The notes beneath the pieces were generated by a model. The model worked only from the letters and a program-made list of their open reading frames with translations, was not told the DNA's origin and ran no database searches. Positions 9,597-17,608 of a stretch of DNA of 64,000 bases are shown here, in pieces. The translations under genes were made by a program, and so were the position numbers. Position 1 is the stretch's first letter; every line of letters begins with the position of its first letter. This stretch comes from Streptococcus sp. bf_0095 (GTDB lineage: Bacteria > Bacillota > Bacilli > Lactobacillales > Streptococcaceae): positions 496,001 to 560,000 of the forward strand of contig NZ_RCYU01000002.1 in NCBI RefSeq assembly GCF_004166885.1, read 5' to 3'.

Positions 9597-10460
9597 TTAT
9601 ACTTTATCTTTTGAGGTTGAACTTGTATCTGAATCCTTGCTAGTTGAGTCACTCTGTGAGGAATTGCTTCCTTTACGAGTTTCAGCTCCATCAGCAGAAT
9701 ATTCGTTTACAAAGATTTCCTTACGCAATTCAAGGAAGCTTTCATCGCTAAGGATGTAACGTCCTTCTTTGGTTTTAGTCAATTCCAAAGTATACTCGCG
9801 TGGTTCGATGTAACCAAAGTCTTCATTCAAACGGTCAAAGGCATAATAGAACAAGAAGTTGTTCAATAGAGACAAGCGTTTTTCTAGTTCTGGATCTGTG
9901 TTGTCTTCTAATTTTTTAACATCTTCAATTCCGTTTTCAAACAAACTAGATTTTGCACGGTTGATCAAGTTAGCCAAGTCACGTGTTGCAATCGCACGAG
10001 ATTTGAAGGTAACTGTCGCAGTATCTCCTTCGTCTTCAACCTTAGTGATTTCATAGTCATCACCAATCGTTGCTAACACTTTGAAACGAGCTTGGTCAAA
10101 CAATTCCAAGATTTTTTCTGGAGTGAATGTTTCAGTTGTCAGTTCAAGCGTGAAGTCTTCTGCAGGTAGATATTTTGATGCATTTTCATCAACAAATTTT
10201 TCAGTAATTTGTTTTTTCCACTTATCAACCGATGTTCCCATCAAAGTTGTGAAACCAGAAGAATGGTCAGTGAAGATGGCACGAAGAATGATATCTCCAT
10301 CTTTCTCAATTTGTTTTTTTGTTTTTTCTTCTTTTGATTCGCTAGATTGTTCTACCTTGTCCTCTTTGGCTGGTTTTTTCTCAGTAGCTGGTTTTGACGA
10401 ACAAGCTGCCAACAACAACAAGCAGGCTGGTAAGACACCATATTTTACGAGCTTTTTCAT
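9597..10460 (-). CDS. Lipoprotein of unknown function
   Basis: A 287-residue surface lipoprotein. A short basic N-terminus (MKKLVKYG), a hydrophobic run and the lipobox LAAC put the lipidated cysteine at about residue 20. A Lys/Glu-rich linker follows, then a globular domain of about 200 residues, and a Ser/Thr/Asp-rich C-terminal tail. I do not recognise the domain. AAGGAG stands five bases before the ATG. It has its own promoter and a terminator hairpin next to its stop, so it is probably monocistronic. It lies between cardiolipin synthase and the capsule operon. Confidence 0.8.
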   Translation of the reverse strand: MKKLVKYGVLPACLLLLAACSSKPATEKKPAKEDKVEQSSESKEEKTKKQIEKDGDIILRAIFTDHSSGFTTLMGTSVDKWKKQITEKFVDENASKYLPAEDFTLELTTETFTPEKILELFDQARFKVLATIGDDYEITKVEDEGDTATVTFKSRAIATRDLANLINRAKSSLFENGIEDVKKLEDNTDPELEKRLSLLNNFLFYYAFDRLNEDFGYIEPREYTLELTKTKEGRYILSDESFLELRKEIFVNEYSADGAETRKGSNSSQSDSTSKDSDTSSTSKDKV

Positions 10461-10491
10461 AAGTTCTCCTTATTTTTTATAGATTATGTTC

Positions 10492-10500
10492 ATTATACCA
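10492..10500 (-). promoter_or_regulatory. Promoter -10 of the lipoprotein gene
   Basis: The minus strand reads TGGTATAAT, an extended -10 element about 32 bp before the ATG at 10460. A weak -35 (ATGTTC) lies about 17 bp further upstream. The site is downstream of a family 2 repeat copy that should isolate it from cls transcription. Confidence 0.6.
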
Positions 10501-10579
10501 AAAATAGCCCCCTTGAACATTCTTAGACAAGCCTATGTAAGGAAATTGTAATATTTTGTCTCTCCTTCGTAATAAAAAA

Positions 10580-10754
10580 GAGGCTGGGACAAAAGTCCTA
10601 GCCTCTCAATTGTCTTTGGATTATCGAGAAAGACGCAGTGGTTGAGTGGGCTCTACTACGCTGATTTCATCAGCTTTTACAACCCTACTCAACTGTGCGG
10701 AGGTGGGACGACGAAATCGAATTCTAACGGATTACCGATTTCTGTCCCACTCTC
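10580..10754 (-). repeat. Repeat family 2, copy 1 (about 175 bp, inverted orientation)
   Basis: One of five near-identical elements in this window. Read on the minus strand it begins GAGAGTGGGACAGAAATC and ends GTCCCAGCCTC. It contains a left hairpin (GTGGGAC..GTCCCAC), a long central hairpin (GTTGAGT..GGGCT with AGCCC..ACTCAAC, tip GCTGAT/ATCAGC) and a right hairpin (GAGGCT..AGCCTC). It begins six bases after the cls stop and probably terminates cls. A short open frame in it recurs in other copies and is not considered a gene. Confidence 0.85.
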
Positions 10755-10760
10755 AATCGC

Positions 10761-12296
10761 CTATAGCATGGGCGCAAATAACTGCATAATTTCTTTGATC
10801 AAATGCTGGTACCAGGTGATCCGGAAAGTGTCCAACTGGATCTGCTGAGATACGAAGAATATCTCTTCAAAATCCGCTCGGATCTTGGTCAATTCTGGGC
10901 TTCGATACATCCAGACAGCATTCTCATAGTGATGAACTAGGCTCCGATAGTCAAAGTTAATGGTCCCGACTACTGCGACTTCATCGTCGGCCAATACTTG
11001 CTTGCTATGGATAAAGCCTGGGGTGTATTCATAGATTTTCACCCCTGCTTCCATCAGGTCTGGATAAGCCCCTCGTGTAACGATTTGGATCAATTTTTTA
11101 TCCGGAATGAAAGGGGTCACGATGCGTACATCGACACCACGGAGAGCCGCATTTCGAATATCTTCCGTCAAATCATAATCAATGATTAAATAAGGGGTCG
11201 TAATGTAGACATAGTCTGTTGCCTGATTGATGATATTCTGATACACAGACTTACCAACCTGGGACTTGTAGATGGGTTTCGGTCCACTCCCAAAGGGGAT
11301 ATAGAAGCCTTCTCCATCTACCGCTTGGTTTTCCATATGGTATTTATCGAAATCTTCAATCTCTCCCTGGTTGATGTACCAGTTCATGAGAAAGAGTCGC
11401 GTCAAGGCCTTGACGGCTCGGCCGTCCAAGCGCACTGCACTATCCTTCCAATGACCGAAGCGTTCTCTCTGGTTGATATACTCATCCGCTAGGTTAACGC
11501 CACCTGTATAGCCAATCTGGCCATCAATGACCAAGATCTTGCGGTGGTCTCGATTGTTATAAGCCGCCGTCAATCGTGGCACCACCTTGTTAAACTTATG
11601 GGCATCAATGCCTAATTTGCGCAAGCGTCTGGTGTAGTTTCCCTTCAGGGTCGCCATACAGCCAATATCATCGTAGAGCAGCTTCACTTCGACCCCTTCT
11701 TTGACTTTCTCAAGTAGGATCTCTAGGATGCTGTTCCACATGAAACCTTCCTCGATGATATAGAATTCAAGAAAGATAAATTTCTTGGCTGAGCGCAAAT
11801 CCTCTAATAGTTGTGGGAGCATCTGGTCCCCTAGTGGGAAAAAGGTCGAAGCCGTCCCGTTGTAGAGGTCTGCGTTGTGGTCCATGGACAGAATAGACTT
11901 GACCATCCCATAGACGCTCTTACTCTCTTCTTTCAATTGCAGGCGAAGCTCACGGCTGTTGTCCTCACGGAAATTCATAGACTCCATATTTTCCAACTGG
12001 ACCATTTCTTTCTTGGACAGACGACGCTCCCCAAACATGAGGTAAAGAAGGGAACCAAAGACAGGGATGACGGCAATGAGGAGCCAGGTCACCTTGCTCT
12101 CTGGAGGCATATTTCGGTTGACGATCGCCAAAATGGTCGAGATATATAAGAGGACCATGATGGTGACAGACATCCAGTTGGGGAACCATTCATTTAACCA
12201 AAAGAAGGCCGCAAAGGACAGCCAGAGTTCAAACCCCATAAAGAGGATACTGAACCCATATTTGGACATTAACAATCGAATCTTTCGAAAACTCAC
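10761..12296 (-). CDS. cls: Cardiolipin synthase (phospholipase D family)
   Basis: Membrane enzyme that condenses two phosphatidylglycerols to cardiolipin and glycerol. It has two to three N-terminal membrane helices (about residues 10-85) and two phospholipase D domains with the HKD motifs HRKILVIDGQIGYTGG near residue 235 and HSKQVLADDEVAVVGTINFD near 420. The length (511) is typical of Gram-positive Cls. I prefer GTG at 12296, seven bases after AAGGAG. The in-frame ATG at 12302 is only one base from that site. It is flanked on both sides by repeat family 2 copies. Confidence 0.93.
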   Translation of the reverse strand: MSFRKIRLLMSKYGFSILFMGFELWLSFAAFFWLNEWFPNWMSVTIMVLLYISTILAIVNRNMPPESKVTWLLIAVIPVFGSLLYLMFGERRLSKKEMVQLENMESMNFREDNSRELRLQLKEESKSVYGMVKSILSMDHNADLYNGTASTFFPLGDQMLPQLLEDLRSAKKFIFLEFYIIEEGFMWNSILEILLEKVKEGVEVKLLYDDIGCMATLKGNYTRRLRKLGIDAHKFNKVVPRLTAAYNNRDHRKILVIDGQIGYTGGVNLADEYINQRERFGHWKDSAVRLDGRAVKALTRLFLMNWYINQGEIEDFDKYHMENQAVDGEGFYIPFGSGPKPIYKSQVGKSVYQNIINQATDYVYITTPYLIIDYDLTEDIRNAALRGVDVRIVTPFIPDKKLIQIVTRGAYPDLMEAGVKIYEYTPGFIHSKQVLADDEVAVVGTINFDYRSLVHHYENAVWMYRSPELTKIRADFEEIFFVSQQIQLDTFRITWYQHLIKEIMQLFAPML

Positions 12297-12326
12297 CCTC
12301 ATTCTCCTTCTTTTATAATCCCTACT

Positions 12327-12335
12327 AGTATACCA
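12327..12335 (-). promoter_or_regulatory. cls: cls promoter -10
   Basis: The minus strand reads TGGTATACT, an extended -10 about 30 bp before the cls start. A second A/T-rich hexamer (TATAAA) follows closely and could be an alternative. Confidence 0.5.
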
Positions 12336-12374
12336 GTTCTAAGAAGGGAGCGCAAACCCGATAAAATGAAAAAA

Positions 12375-12549
12375 GAGAGTGGGACAGAAATCGGTAATTC
12401 GTTAGAATTCGATTTCGTCGTCCCACCTCCGCACAGTTGAGTAGGGCTGTAAAAGCTGATAAAATCAGCGTAGTAGAGCCCACTCAACCACTGCGTCTTG
12501 CTCGACAATCCAAAGACAATTGAGAGGCTAGGATTTCTGTCCCACTCTC
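12375..12549 (+). repeat. Repeat family 2, copy 2
   Basis: Same element as at 10580-10754, in the opposite orientation. Here both ends match each other well (GAGAGTGGGACAGAAATC at the left, GATTTCTGTCCCACTCTC at the right), so the whole unit is a terminal inverted repeat. It begins 12 bp downstream of the stop of the minus-strand lipoprotein gene at 12562. An open frame of about 69 codons on the minus strand is repeat-derived. Confidence 0.87.
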
Positions 12550-12561
12550 ATTTCTGCTAGT

Positions 12562-12984
12562 TTATTTCTTGGTCAGAACAATCGTATCCTGATCACCCAA
12601 GTCTTGATCCGCTTCTTTCAGGGTCAATTGTTTCCCCTCCAGTTGATAGCGGTAGCCATCATCTCCGATAAAGAGGATCTGGTTGGCAGCATCTAGCTTG
12701 ACCTGTTTCAGCTCTTGCTCTCCATCTGCCTCTACAGCCGTCCAAGTCCCTGAATCACCAGCGATGACGAGCGTCACTTGATCGCTTTCATCCATTCCCA
12801 TATAGGTTCCGTTCAGACCTGCTTGGTTAACCTGCGGACTAGTCGTTGTCTGTTGAGAAGAAGTTGCCGTTGTGGTCGTCGCACTTGATGACGTGTTCGT
12901 TTGCGATGGTGTTTGCTGGTTCGAACACGCTCCAAGTAGGAGGACTGTAGCTGTTACTAATAAAGCAGTTACTTTCTTTGCCAT
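12562..12984 (-). CDS. Small surface lipoprotein, unknown function
   Basis: A 140-residue predicted lipoprotein: MAKK, hydrophobic run, lipobox LGAC, then a low-complexity Ser/Thr/Gln linker. A compact C-terminal domain of about 85 residues follows (NGTYMGMDESDQVTLVIAGD and later LEGKQLTLKEADQ), probably a beta-rich fold. I chose ATG at 12984, which has AGGAG seven bases upstream; a longer reading to 13014 has none. It lies between folC and cls, the order I recall for pneumococcus. Function unknown. Confidence 0.8.
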   Translation of the reverse strand: MAKKVTALLVTATVLLLGACSNQQTPSQTNTSSSATTTTATSSQQTTTSPQVNQAGLNGTYMGMDESDQVTLVIAGDSGTWTAVEADGEQELKQVKLDAANQILFIGDDGYRYQLEGKQLTLKEADQDLGDQDTIVLTKK

Positions 12985-13105
12985 GGATGGTCTCCTTTCG
13001 CGCCAACTTTTCAACGGACTTCCCCGTTCATTTGTGGCTCACCTTTAGTATACGTTAGAGCCTGTTTTTGGTCAATCTTTATGACTGGCCGATGAGAGTT
13101 GCTAC

Positions 13106-14353
13106 CTATAAAGGATTCTTTCCCTGCTCTAATAGATATGTGCGAACTTCGGAAATAAAGTAGAGAGAGCCAGTGACAAAGAGCACCTCTTGACCATCTT
13201 GTCGGCTATAAAAATCTTGCAAATAATCTCTGAAATCCGCCACATAAGGATAGCCTAAGCCATCCGCCTCTTGGACCACTTCCCCATAAGCAAAGGTCGT
13301 CACCGTCAAGTCCGCCTCCGGCAAATCGCTTGCAAAGATCTCCAACATTCCCTGGTAATCCTTGCGTTTTAAAGCACCAAAGAGGATCTTCACGCGCTTA
13401 TCTGAAAAAGTGCGGGCATATTCGACCAAGCGATGGATGGCATGGGGGTTATGAGCGCCATCTAGATAGATGCCTTGGCTAAAGTTTTCCAGACGACCCG
13501 GCCAGCTAGTCGCTTGCAAAGCCTCCCGAACACCGTTTTCATCGACCGCCAGACCTCTCTGCTCCATGAAGAGGAGAAAGGCTTCGAGAGCCACCGCAGC
13601 ATTCTCTTCCTGATAAGCTCCATTGAGCCCAATTTTTAGTGAGTCAAACCGATGCTGCGCATCTTGAAAGACGCCCTTCACCAGTTGGAAATCTTCTCCA
13701 TAGCGAGCTAGCGGACAGCCTATTGCTTGGGCCTTTTCTATGCAGACTTTCTCAGCCTCTTTAGCCAGTGGACCGATAACAGCCGGCTTCCCGGCTTTAA
13801 AGATCCCAGCTTTTTGCCTAGCAATGGCCTCTAGGCTTCCTCCCAAGGTCTCCTGGTGATCCAGCCCTACTGAGGTGATCACTGCTACCTCTCCTGTGAT
13901 GACGTTGGTCGTATCAAGGAGCCCTCCGATCCCAACCTCTATCAAGGCCAGGTCTACTTTTTGTTCATGGAAATACAAAAAGGCCAAGAGGGTGATAATC
14001 TCAAAGTAAGACAGTTGGTCGTGGGTCTCGAGAAGCTGAGACTCCATCGCTTGGATGCTCTGACCCAAGCGAATCAGGTCCTGATCCGAAATTGGTTGCC
14101 CATTGATACAAATCCGATCATGCATACTAACAATATGCGGAGAAGTAAAGGTCCCGACTTTTAGGCCATGTTGTTGGAATAGCTGGCGCATAAACGCAAT
14201 GGTCGAGCCCTTACCGTTGGTCCCCGTCACATGGATCATCGGAACAGCTTCACGAGGGTCCCCTAAGAGCTTTACAGCCTGTTGCATCCGCCCCAAGCCT
14301 GAACGAAAATTGAGTCCAATTCGGCTATTCATCCATTCTTCAATTTGATTCAT
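13106..14353 (-). CDS. folC: Folylpolyglutamate synthase / dihydrofolate synthase
   Basis: Mur-ligase-like enzyme adding glutamate to dihydropteroate and/or tetrahydrofolate using ATP. The P-loop HVTGTNGKGSTIAFM lies near residue 42, followed by SPHIVSMHDRICING, EVGIGGLLDTTNVI and the C-terminal domain with YLDGAHNPHAIHRL and LFGALKRKDYQ. The 415 residues are the normal length. AGGAG precedes the ATG. Several hairpins lie upstream (14370-14636), so expression may come from readthrough or from a promoter I could not place. Confidence 0.95.
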   Translation of the reverse strand: MNQIEEWMNSRIGLNFRSGLGRMQQAVKLLGDPREAVPMIHVTGTNGKGSTIAFMRQLFQQHGLKVGTFTSPHIVSMHDRICINGQPISDQDLIRLGQSIQAMESQLLETHDQLSYFEIITLLAFLYFHEQKVDLALIEVGIGGLLDTTNVITGEVAVITSVGLDHQETLGGSLEAIARQKAGIFKAGKPAVIGPLAKEAEKVCIEKAQAIGCPLARYGEDFQLVKGVFQDAQHRFDSLKIGLNGAYQEENAAVALEAFLLFMEQRGLAVDENGVREALQATSWPGRLENFSQGIYLDGAHNPHAIHRLVEYARTFSDKRVKILFGALKRKDYQGMLEIFASDLPEADLTVTTFAYGEVVQEADGLGYPYVADFRDYLQDFYSRQDGQEVLFVTGSLYFISEVRTYLLEQGKNPL

Positions 14354-14369
14354 ATCTTTCTCCTAAAAG

Positions 14370-14636
14370 AAAAGAGCGATCAAGCCTTGTTGCTGGCTCA
14401 CGCTCTGCTATTTCTTTGGTTTCTTATTTCACTTCCAGTGTATCTGGAAGCAGGGCTAAAAACGTCCCCCGGACTTCCTGCTTTTTCTTGTTTTTTGAAG
14501 CAGGGCTAAAAACATCCACTGGATGTTTCAACTCTTTCTAGTTTCTAGGAGTTGAGGTGATACAGTCTCCCAGACTTACTTACGGTTTTCATTTCCAGCG
14601 CAAGGCTAAAAACGTCCCCCGGACGTTTTTACTCCT
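14370..14636 (-). repeat. Array of hairpins between DUF1292 gene and folC
   Basis: This 275-bp gap holds three copies of a small hairpin motif with a constant tail. On the minus strand they read ACGTCCGGGGGACGT then TTTTAGCCTTGC; ACATCCAGTGGATGT then TTTTAGCCCTGC; and AGTCCGGGGGACGT then TTTTAGCCCTGC. The second keeps pairing through paired base changes. Close to folC there is a longer hairpin, AGAGCG..AGCC..GGCT..CGCTCT, followed by TTTTCTTTT. They resemble stacked terminators after the ireB-ruvX-DUF1292 operon. No gene is seen. Confidence 0.6.
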
Positions 14637-14940
14637 CCATAAAGCTGTTGAAGACTTCTTCAATCATGTTCCATTCATCATCTGAATCTTCTGGGATTGG
14701 TTGAAGGTCGCCTTCTGTTCCGTCTTCGTTTTCAGTAAATGAGTAAGCTTGGATTTCTACTTCACCGTTTTCATCTTCTTCTGCATTTGCAGGAATCAAA
14801 AGAACATAGTTTTTACCAAATTCTTCTTTTCCATCAATGGTCAAAAGGATTTCAAACAAGGTTTCGTTTCCTTGCTCATCTACCAATGTAATCAATTCGC
14901 GTTCGTCATGGTTGTGGTCATGATCATGATTGTGTGCCAT
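14629..14940 (-). CDS. DUF1292 family protein
   Basis: A 103-residue acidic cytosolic protein of the DUF1292 (YrzB-like) family. It has a striking His/Asp-rich N-terminus ([15 protein letters not shown]) that could bind metal, then the conserved [19 protein letters not shown] core and an acidic tail. It is the last gene of the ireB-ruvX-DUF1292 operon, a widely conserved Firmicutes arrangement. Molecular function is unknown. Confidence 0.88.
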   Translation of the reverse strand: MAHNHDHDHNHDERELITLVDEQGNETLFEILLTIDGKEEFGKNYVLLIPANAEEDENGEVEIQAYSFTENEDGTEGDLQPIPEDSDDEWNMIEEVFNSFMEE

Positions 14941-14957
14941 CTTATTTCCTCTTTTTT

Positions 14958-15377
14958 CTAAAATTTTCGATCTAAATAATTTTGCAAAATCAACTGGGCA
15001 GCCAATTTATCAATTACTTTTTTTCGCTTATTTCGGCTGATATCCGCTTGTTCAATCAGCATTCGCTCTGCGGCAACGGTCGTCAAACGCTCGTCCTGAT
15101 ACTCAACCGGCAAGTTGAATAACTCTTCAAGGCGCTTTCCATAAGCTTGACTCGCTTCCACTCGAGGACCGCTTGTGTTGTTCATGTTTTTCGGCAAACC
15201 AACGACAAAACGATCAACCCGGTATTCCTTCACCAGTTCAGAGAGACGGTCAAAACCAAACTCTCCTTTCTCCTCATCAATCTGAATAATCTCCAGACCT
15301 TGAGCAGTAAAACCTAATGGATCACTGATGGCTACTCCGACAGTCTTCGAGCCAACGTCTAGTCCCATAATTCTCAT
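14958..15377 (-). CDS. ruvX: RuvX/YqgF putative pre-16S rRNA nuclease
   Basis: RNase H-fold nuclease of the YqgF family, implicated in 16S rRNA 5' maturation and formerly called a Holliday junction resolvase. The catalytic Asp lies in [30 protein letters not shown] and [14 protein letters not shown] carry further conserved residues. At 139 residues it is full length. Its ATG overlaps the ireB stop by one base. An internal ATG three codons later is an alternative start. Confidence 0.92.
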   Translation of the reverse strand: MRIMGLDVGSKTVGVAISDPLGFTAQGLEIIQIDEEKGEFGFDRLSELVKEYRVDRFVVGLPKNMNNTSGPRVEASQAYGKRLEELFNLPVEYQDERLTTVAAERMLIEQADISRNKRKKVIDKLAAQLILQNYLDRKF

Positions 15378-15643
15378 TAGAGATTGATCCCTTGCCCTTT
15401 CAAGTAGTAACGAACCAATTCTTCAACAATTTCATCTCGTTCGTACTTACGAATTTGGTTGCGAGCGTTGTTATAACGAGGTACATAAGCAGGATCACCA
15501 CTGAGTACATAACCAACGATTTGATTGATTGGATTGTAGCCCTTCTCATCCAAAGATAAGTAGACATCCTTTAATGTATCACTAATTTCTTTACGGTTTG
15601 AATCGTCAAGATTAAAACGTACTGTTTCGTCTGTAAATCCCAC
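15377..15643 (-). CDS. ireB: IreB family regulatory phosphoprotein (UPF0297)
   Basis: Small protein of the IreB/UPF0297 family. In Enterococcus, IreB is phosphorylated by the Ser/Thr kinase IreK and affects cephalosporin resistance. The conserved core reads [32 protein letters not shown] and [18 protein letters not shown] chose GTG at 15643, giving 88 residues, the family length. It has AGGGTGG just upstream and lies downstream of the predicted transcript start. An ATG at 15670 would sit at or before that transcript start. Confidence 0.9.
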   Translation of the reverse strand: MGFTDETVRFNLDDSNRKEISDTLKDVYLSLDEKGYNPINQIVGYVLSGDPAYVPRYNNARNQIRKYERDEIVEELVRYYLKGQGINL

Positions 15644-15673
15644 AATACCACCCTCTTTCTTTATATTCATACT

Positions 15674-15682
15674 ATTATATCA
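15674..15682 (-). promoter_or_regulatory. ireB: ireB operon promoter -10
   Basis: The minus strand reads TGATATAAT, an extended -10 about 30 bp before the GTG start of ireB. It predicts transcription beginning near 15667, which rules against the longer ireB reading. It probably serves ireB, ruvX and the DUF1292 gene. Confidence 0.6.
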
Positions 15683-15784
15683 TAATTTCCATACTTTCTC
15701 AAACGAAAATTACTGATTTCATGGGCTTTCTTGGACTTTTCATCACTTGTTTCCGAAAGCAATCTTCTACAGTTTTCAATGACT

Positions 15785-16336
15785 TTATTTTACTTCTTTA
15801 AAACCATTTTTTTCCATGTTTTTGATGAAGAGCGTTGGAGAATAGGTCTTGATCATTTTGCAAATTTCTCCCAAGTCTTCGCTGTTTTTAATGTCATCGA
15901 AGTCTACTTTATCAGGGTCAATCTCAATCTCAGAGACCATTGCTTCACCTGTCCAATCTGATGTCACGGTGATTCCATCGTAGTCTCTCAATTCATCAAT
16001 GCCACCTTCACCTTCGTAACCTTCGATCAAGGCTTGCTTGGCACCTTCTTTATCATCCTCAGCATCAATCATCTTCTTGATTTCAGCTTTGAATTCATCC
16101 GACACATGAGTTGCTAGTTTGATGGAAACTTTCTTGTATTTCTTTCCTTGGTAGGATACGGTTACTGTGATTTCCTGTTTACCTACCACGTCAACTTCAT
16201 CAACATCTCTGTCAATCTTAAAGGTCCGAGTGATGACGCTATCTTTCGATAGGGAGTTGCCCCCTTTTGATTGAGAATTCCCACAACCTACCAAGACAAG
16301 CAATCCAGCAACGACTAGTAATAGAAATTTTTTCAT
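15785..16336 (-). CDS. DUF1307 family lipoprotein
   Basis: A 183-residue lipoprotein. The signal peptide MKKFLLLVVAGLLVLVGC ends in a lipobox (LVGC). The mature part resembles streptococcal DUF1307 lipoproteins, with KQEITVTVSYQGKKYKKVSI, an acidic DAEDDKEGAKQAL helix and a C-terminal SPTLFIKNMEKNGFKEVK. It lies 9 bp after a second member of the family and is probably co-transcribed. Function unknown. Confidence 0.82.
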   Translation of the reverse strand: MKKFLLLVVAGLLVLVGCGNSQSKGGNSLSKDSVITRTFKIDRDVDEVDVVGKQEITVTVSYQGKKYKKVSIKLATHVSDEFKAEIKKMIDAEDDKEGAKQALIEGYEGEGGIDELRDYDGITVTSDWTGEAMVSEIEIDPDKVDFDDIKNSEDLGEICKMIKTYSPTLFIKNMEKNGFKEVK

Positions 16337-16345
16337 GTTTTCTCC

Positions 16346-16939
16346 TTATTCTTCTTTTGCTCCATTACGGAGTAGATTATTCATATACTCTGTTGGTGTC
16401 AACTTCAACAAATCCGCAATATTCGCTGATTTGAAGTACTCTAACTCAACCGCTTTTTTAGTATCCAACTGAGTGAAGTCATAGGCGATGACCGTTTGGT
16501 ATTCATTTTCATTTGGTACGGTCAGTTCAATGGTAAAGCCTGGAAGAGTCCGTGCCTGTTGGAGTTGTTCATCCTTGTCCATCGACTCCACCATCAATCG
16601 TTGGGCTTCTTCGAGGCCGACCTCTTGAATGGCTTTTTTCAATTCATCACTGGCAGGAGTGGTATTGGTCATGACCAATTTTTGTAATTGTTCCCCTTGA
16701 TAGGTGATGGTCTGTTCTTGGCGAATACCTTTCTCATCTGTCGGAAGGACAAAATGCTTGGTAAAGACTTGCTGTTCTTCTGCCTTTTCTAACAGATTTC
16801 GATTTTCTTTATTGAATGATTCAATTTTAGCACTGTTGGATTTTTGAACACTGGAAGAATCGGTTTTCCCATGTTTCTTCTGTCCACAAGCTGTCAGCGC
16901 CAGAAGCAAGACTCCTAGACAAATAAGCTTCTTTTTCAT
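16346..16939 (-). CDS. DUF1307-like lipoprotein (paralogue)
   Basis: A 197-residue lipoprotein with lipobox LTAC at about residue 18 and a Ser/Lys/Asn-rich linker. Its domain has the same layout as the downstream gene: QEQTITYQGEQLQKLVM, a helix EEAQRLMVESMDKDEQLQQA, and a C-terminal TPTEYMNNLLRNGAKEE. The two are tandem diverged duplicates. A TGGTACAAT promoter -10 lies at 16989-16997. Function unknown. Confidence 0.82.
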   Translation of the reverse strand: MKKKLICLGVLLLALTACGQKKHGKTDSSSVQKSNSAKIESFNKENRNLLEKAEEQQVFTKHFVLPTDEKGIRQEQTITYQGEQLQKLVMTNTTPASDELKKAIQEVGLEEAQRLMVESMDKDEQLQQARTLPGFTIELTVPNENEYQTVIAYDFTQLDTKKAVELEYFKSANIADLLKLTPTEYMNNLLRNGAKEE

Positions 16940-16988
16940 GTTTTCTCCTTTGATAAGCTTCTATAAAAGGGATTTTCCCCACAGAAGT

Positions 16989-16997
16989 ATTGTACCA
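16989..16997 (-). promoter_or_regulatory. Promoter -10 of the DUF1307 pair
   Basis: The minus strand reads TGGTACAAT, an extended -10 element about 50 bp before the ATG at 16939. It follows the spx terminator hairpin, so the lipoprotein pair appears to be an independent unit. Confidence 0.55.
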
Positions 16998-17062
16998 TAG
17001 AATGCCCCGCAAAAACATTCTTACAACCATTTTTTCGTGGATTCTTTGACCGGATACAAAAG

Positions 17063-17091
17063 AAAAAGTCGAGATTCTGACATCTCGACTC
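17063..17091 (-). terminator. spx terminator
   Basis: On the minus strand GTCGAGAT, a six-base loop and ATCTCGAC are followed by TTTTTCTTTT. This intrinsic terminator lies about 30 bp after the spx stop. Confidence 0.8.
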
Positions 17092-17122
17092 TTCTCAGTA
17101 GCTAAACGATTGGCTACTTTTC

Positions 17123-17521
17123 TTATAGGGCTGCTCTTAAGCGAGCCTCCGCATTTTCAACATTTCGTACAGAACGTGGTAAAAAGGCCCGAATATCATC
17201 TTCCTTATAACCAACTTGAAGTCGCTTGTTATCCACTAGGATAGGACTTTTCAAGATTCGTGGTGTTTCTAAGATGATATCGATGACTTCATTCATGCTG
17301 AGGTCTTCAATATCGACACCTAGATTCTTAGCGTATCGGTTTTTTGAAGAAACGATACTTGCAATGCCATTTTCTGTTTTGGTCAAAATATCGAGTAATT
17401 CTTCTTTTGTAATCCCTTCTTTACCAAGGTTTTGTTCTTTATAGATCAACTGATGAGCATTTAGCCAAGTTTTGGCTTTTTTACAACTCGTGCAACTTGA
17501 AACTGTGTAAATTTTAATCAT
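17123..17521 (-). CDS. spx: Spx/ArsC family transcriptional regulator
   Basis: Spx binds the RNA polymerase alpha C-terminal domain and redirects transcription under thiol stress. The redox CxxC switch is visible in TVSSCTSCKKAKTWLN. The family core includes EGITKEELLDILTKTENG and RILKSPILVDNKRLQVGYKE. I chose ATG at 17521 (AGGAG seven bases upstream; 132 residues, normal for Spx); a longer reading to 17554 has no family support. The location after recA is shared with other streptococci. Which Spx paralogue this is cannot be decided here. Confidence 0.88.
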   Translation of the reverse strand: MIKIYTVSSCTSCKKAKTWLNAHQLIYKEQNLGKEGITKEELLDILTKTENGIASIVSSKNRYAKNLGVDIEDLSMNEVIDIILETPRILKSPILVDNKRLQVGYKEDDIRAFLPRSVRNVENAEARLRAAL

Positions 17522-17608
17522 GCATGCACTCCTTTCGCCACACGATAATAACATTGTAGTATATTATACCATAAAAACCATCAGTCTTTCGACCTATTTT
17601 AAAAAAAA

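Noticed and set aside
10642-10848. Recurring open frame (GLYYADFISFYSPTQLC type) in family 2 repeats
   Set aside because: The same frame appears on both strands of the window wherever the repeat occurs (also about 12299-12508, 55671-55922 and 60220-60435). Its ends depend on flanking sequence, it has no ribosome site, and it follows the hairpin structure of the repeat. It is a by-product of the repeat, not a gene.
14354-14628. Tetrahydrofolate riboswitch before folC
   Set aside because: The hairpins here do not show the conserved pseudoknot and loop sequences of the known folate riboswitch. They look like short repeated terminator stems.
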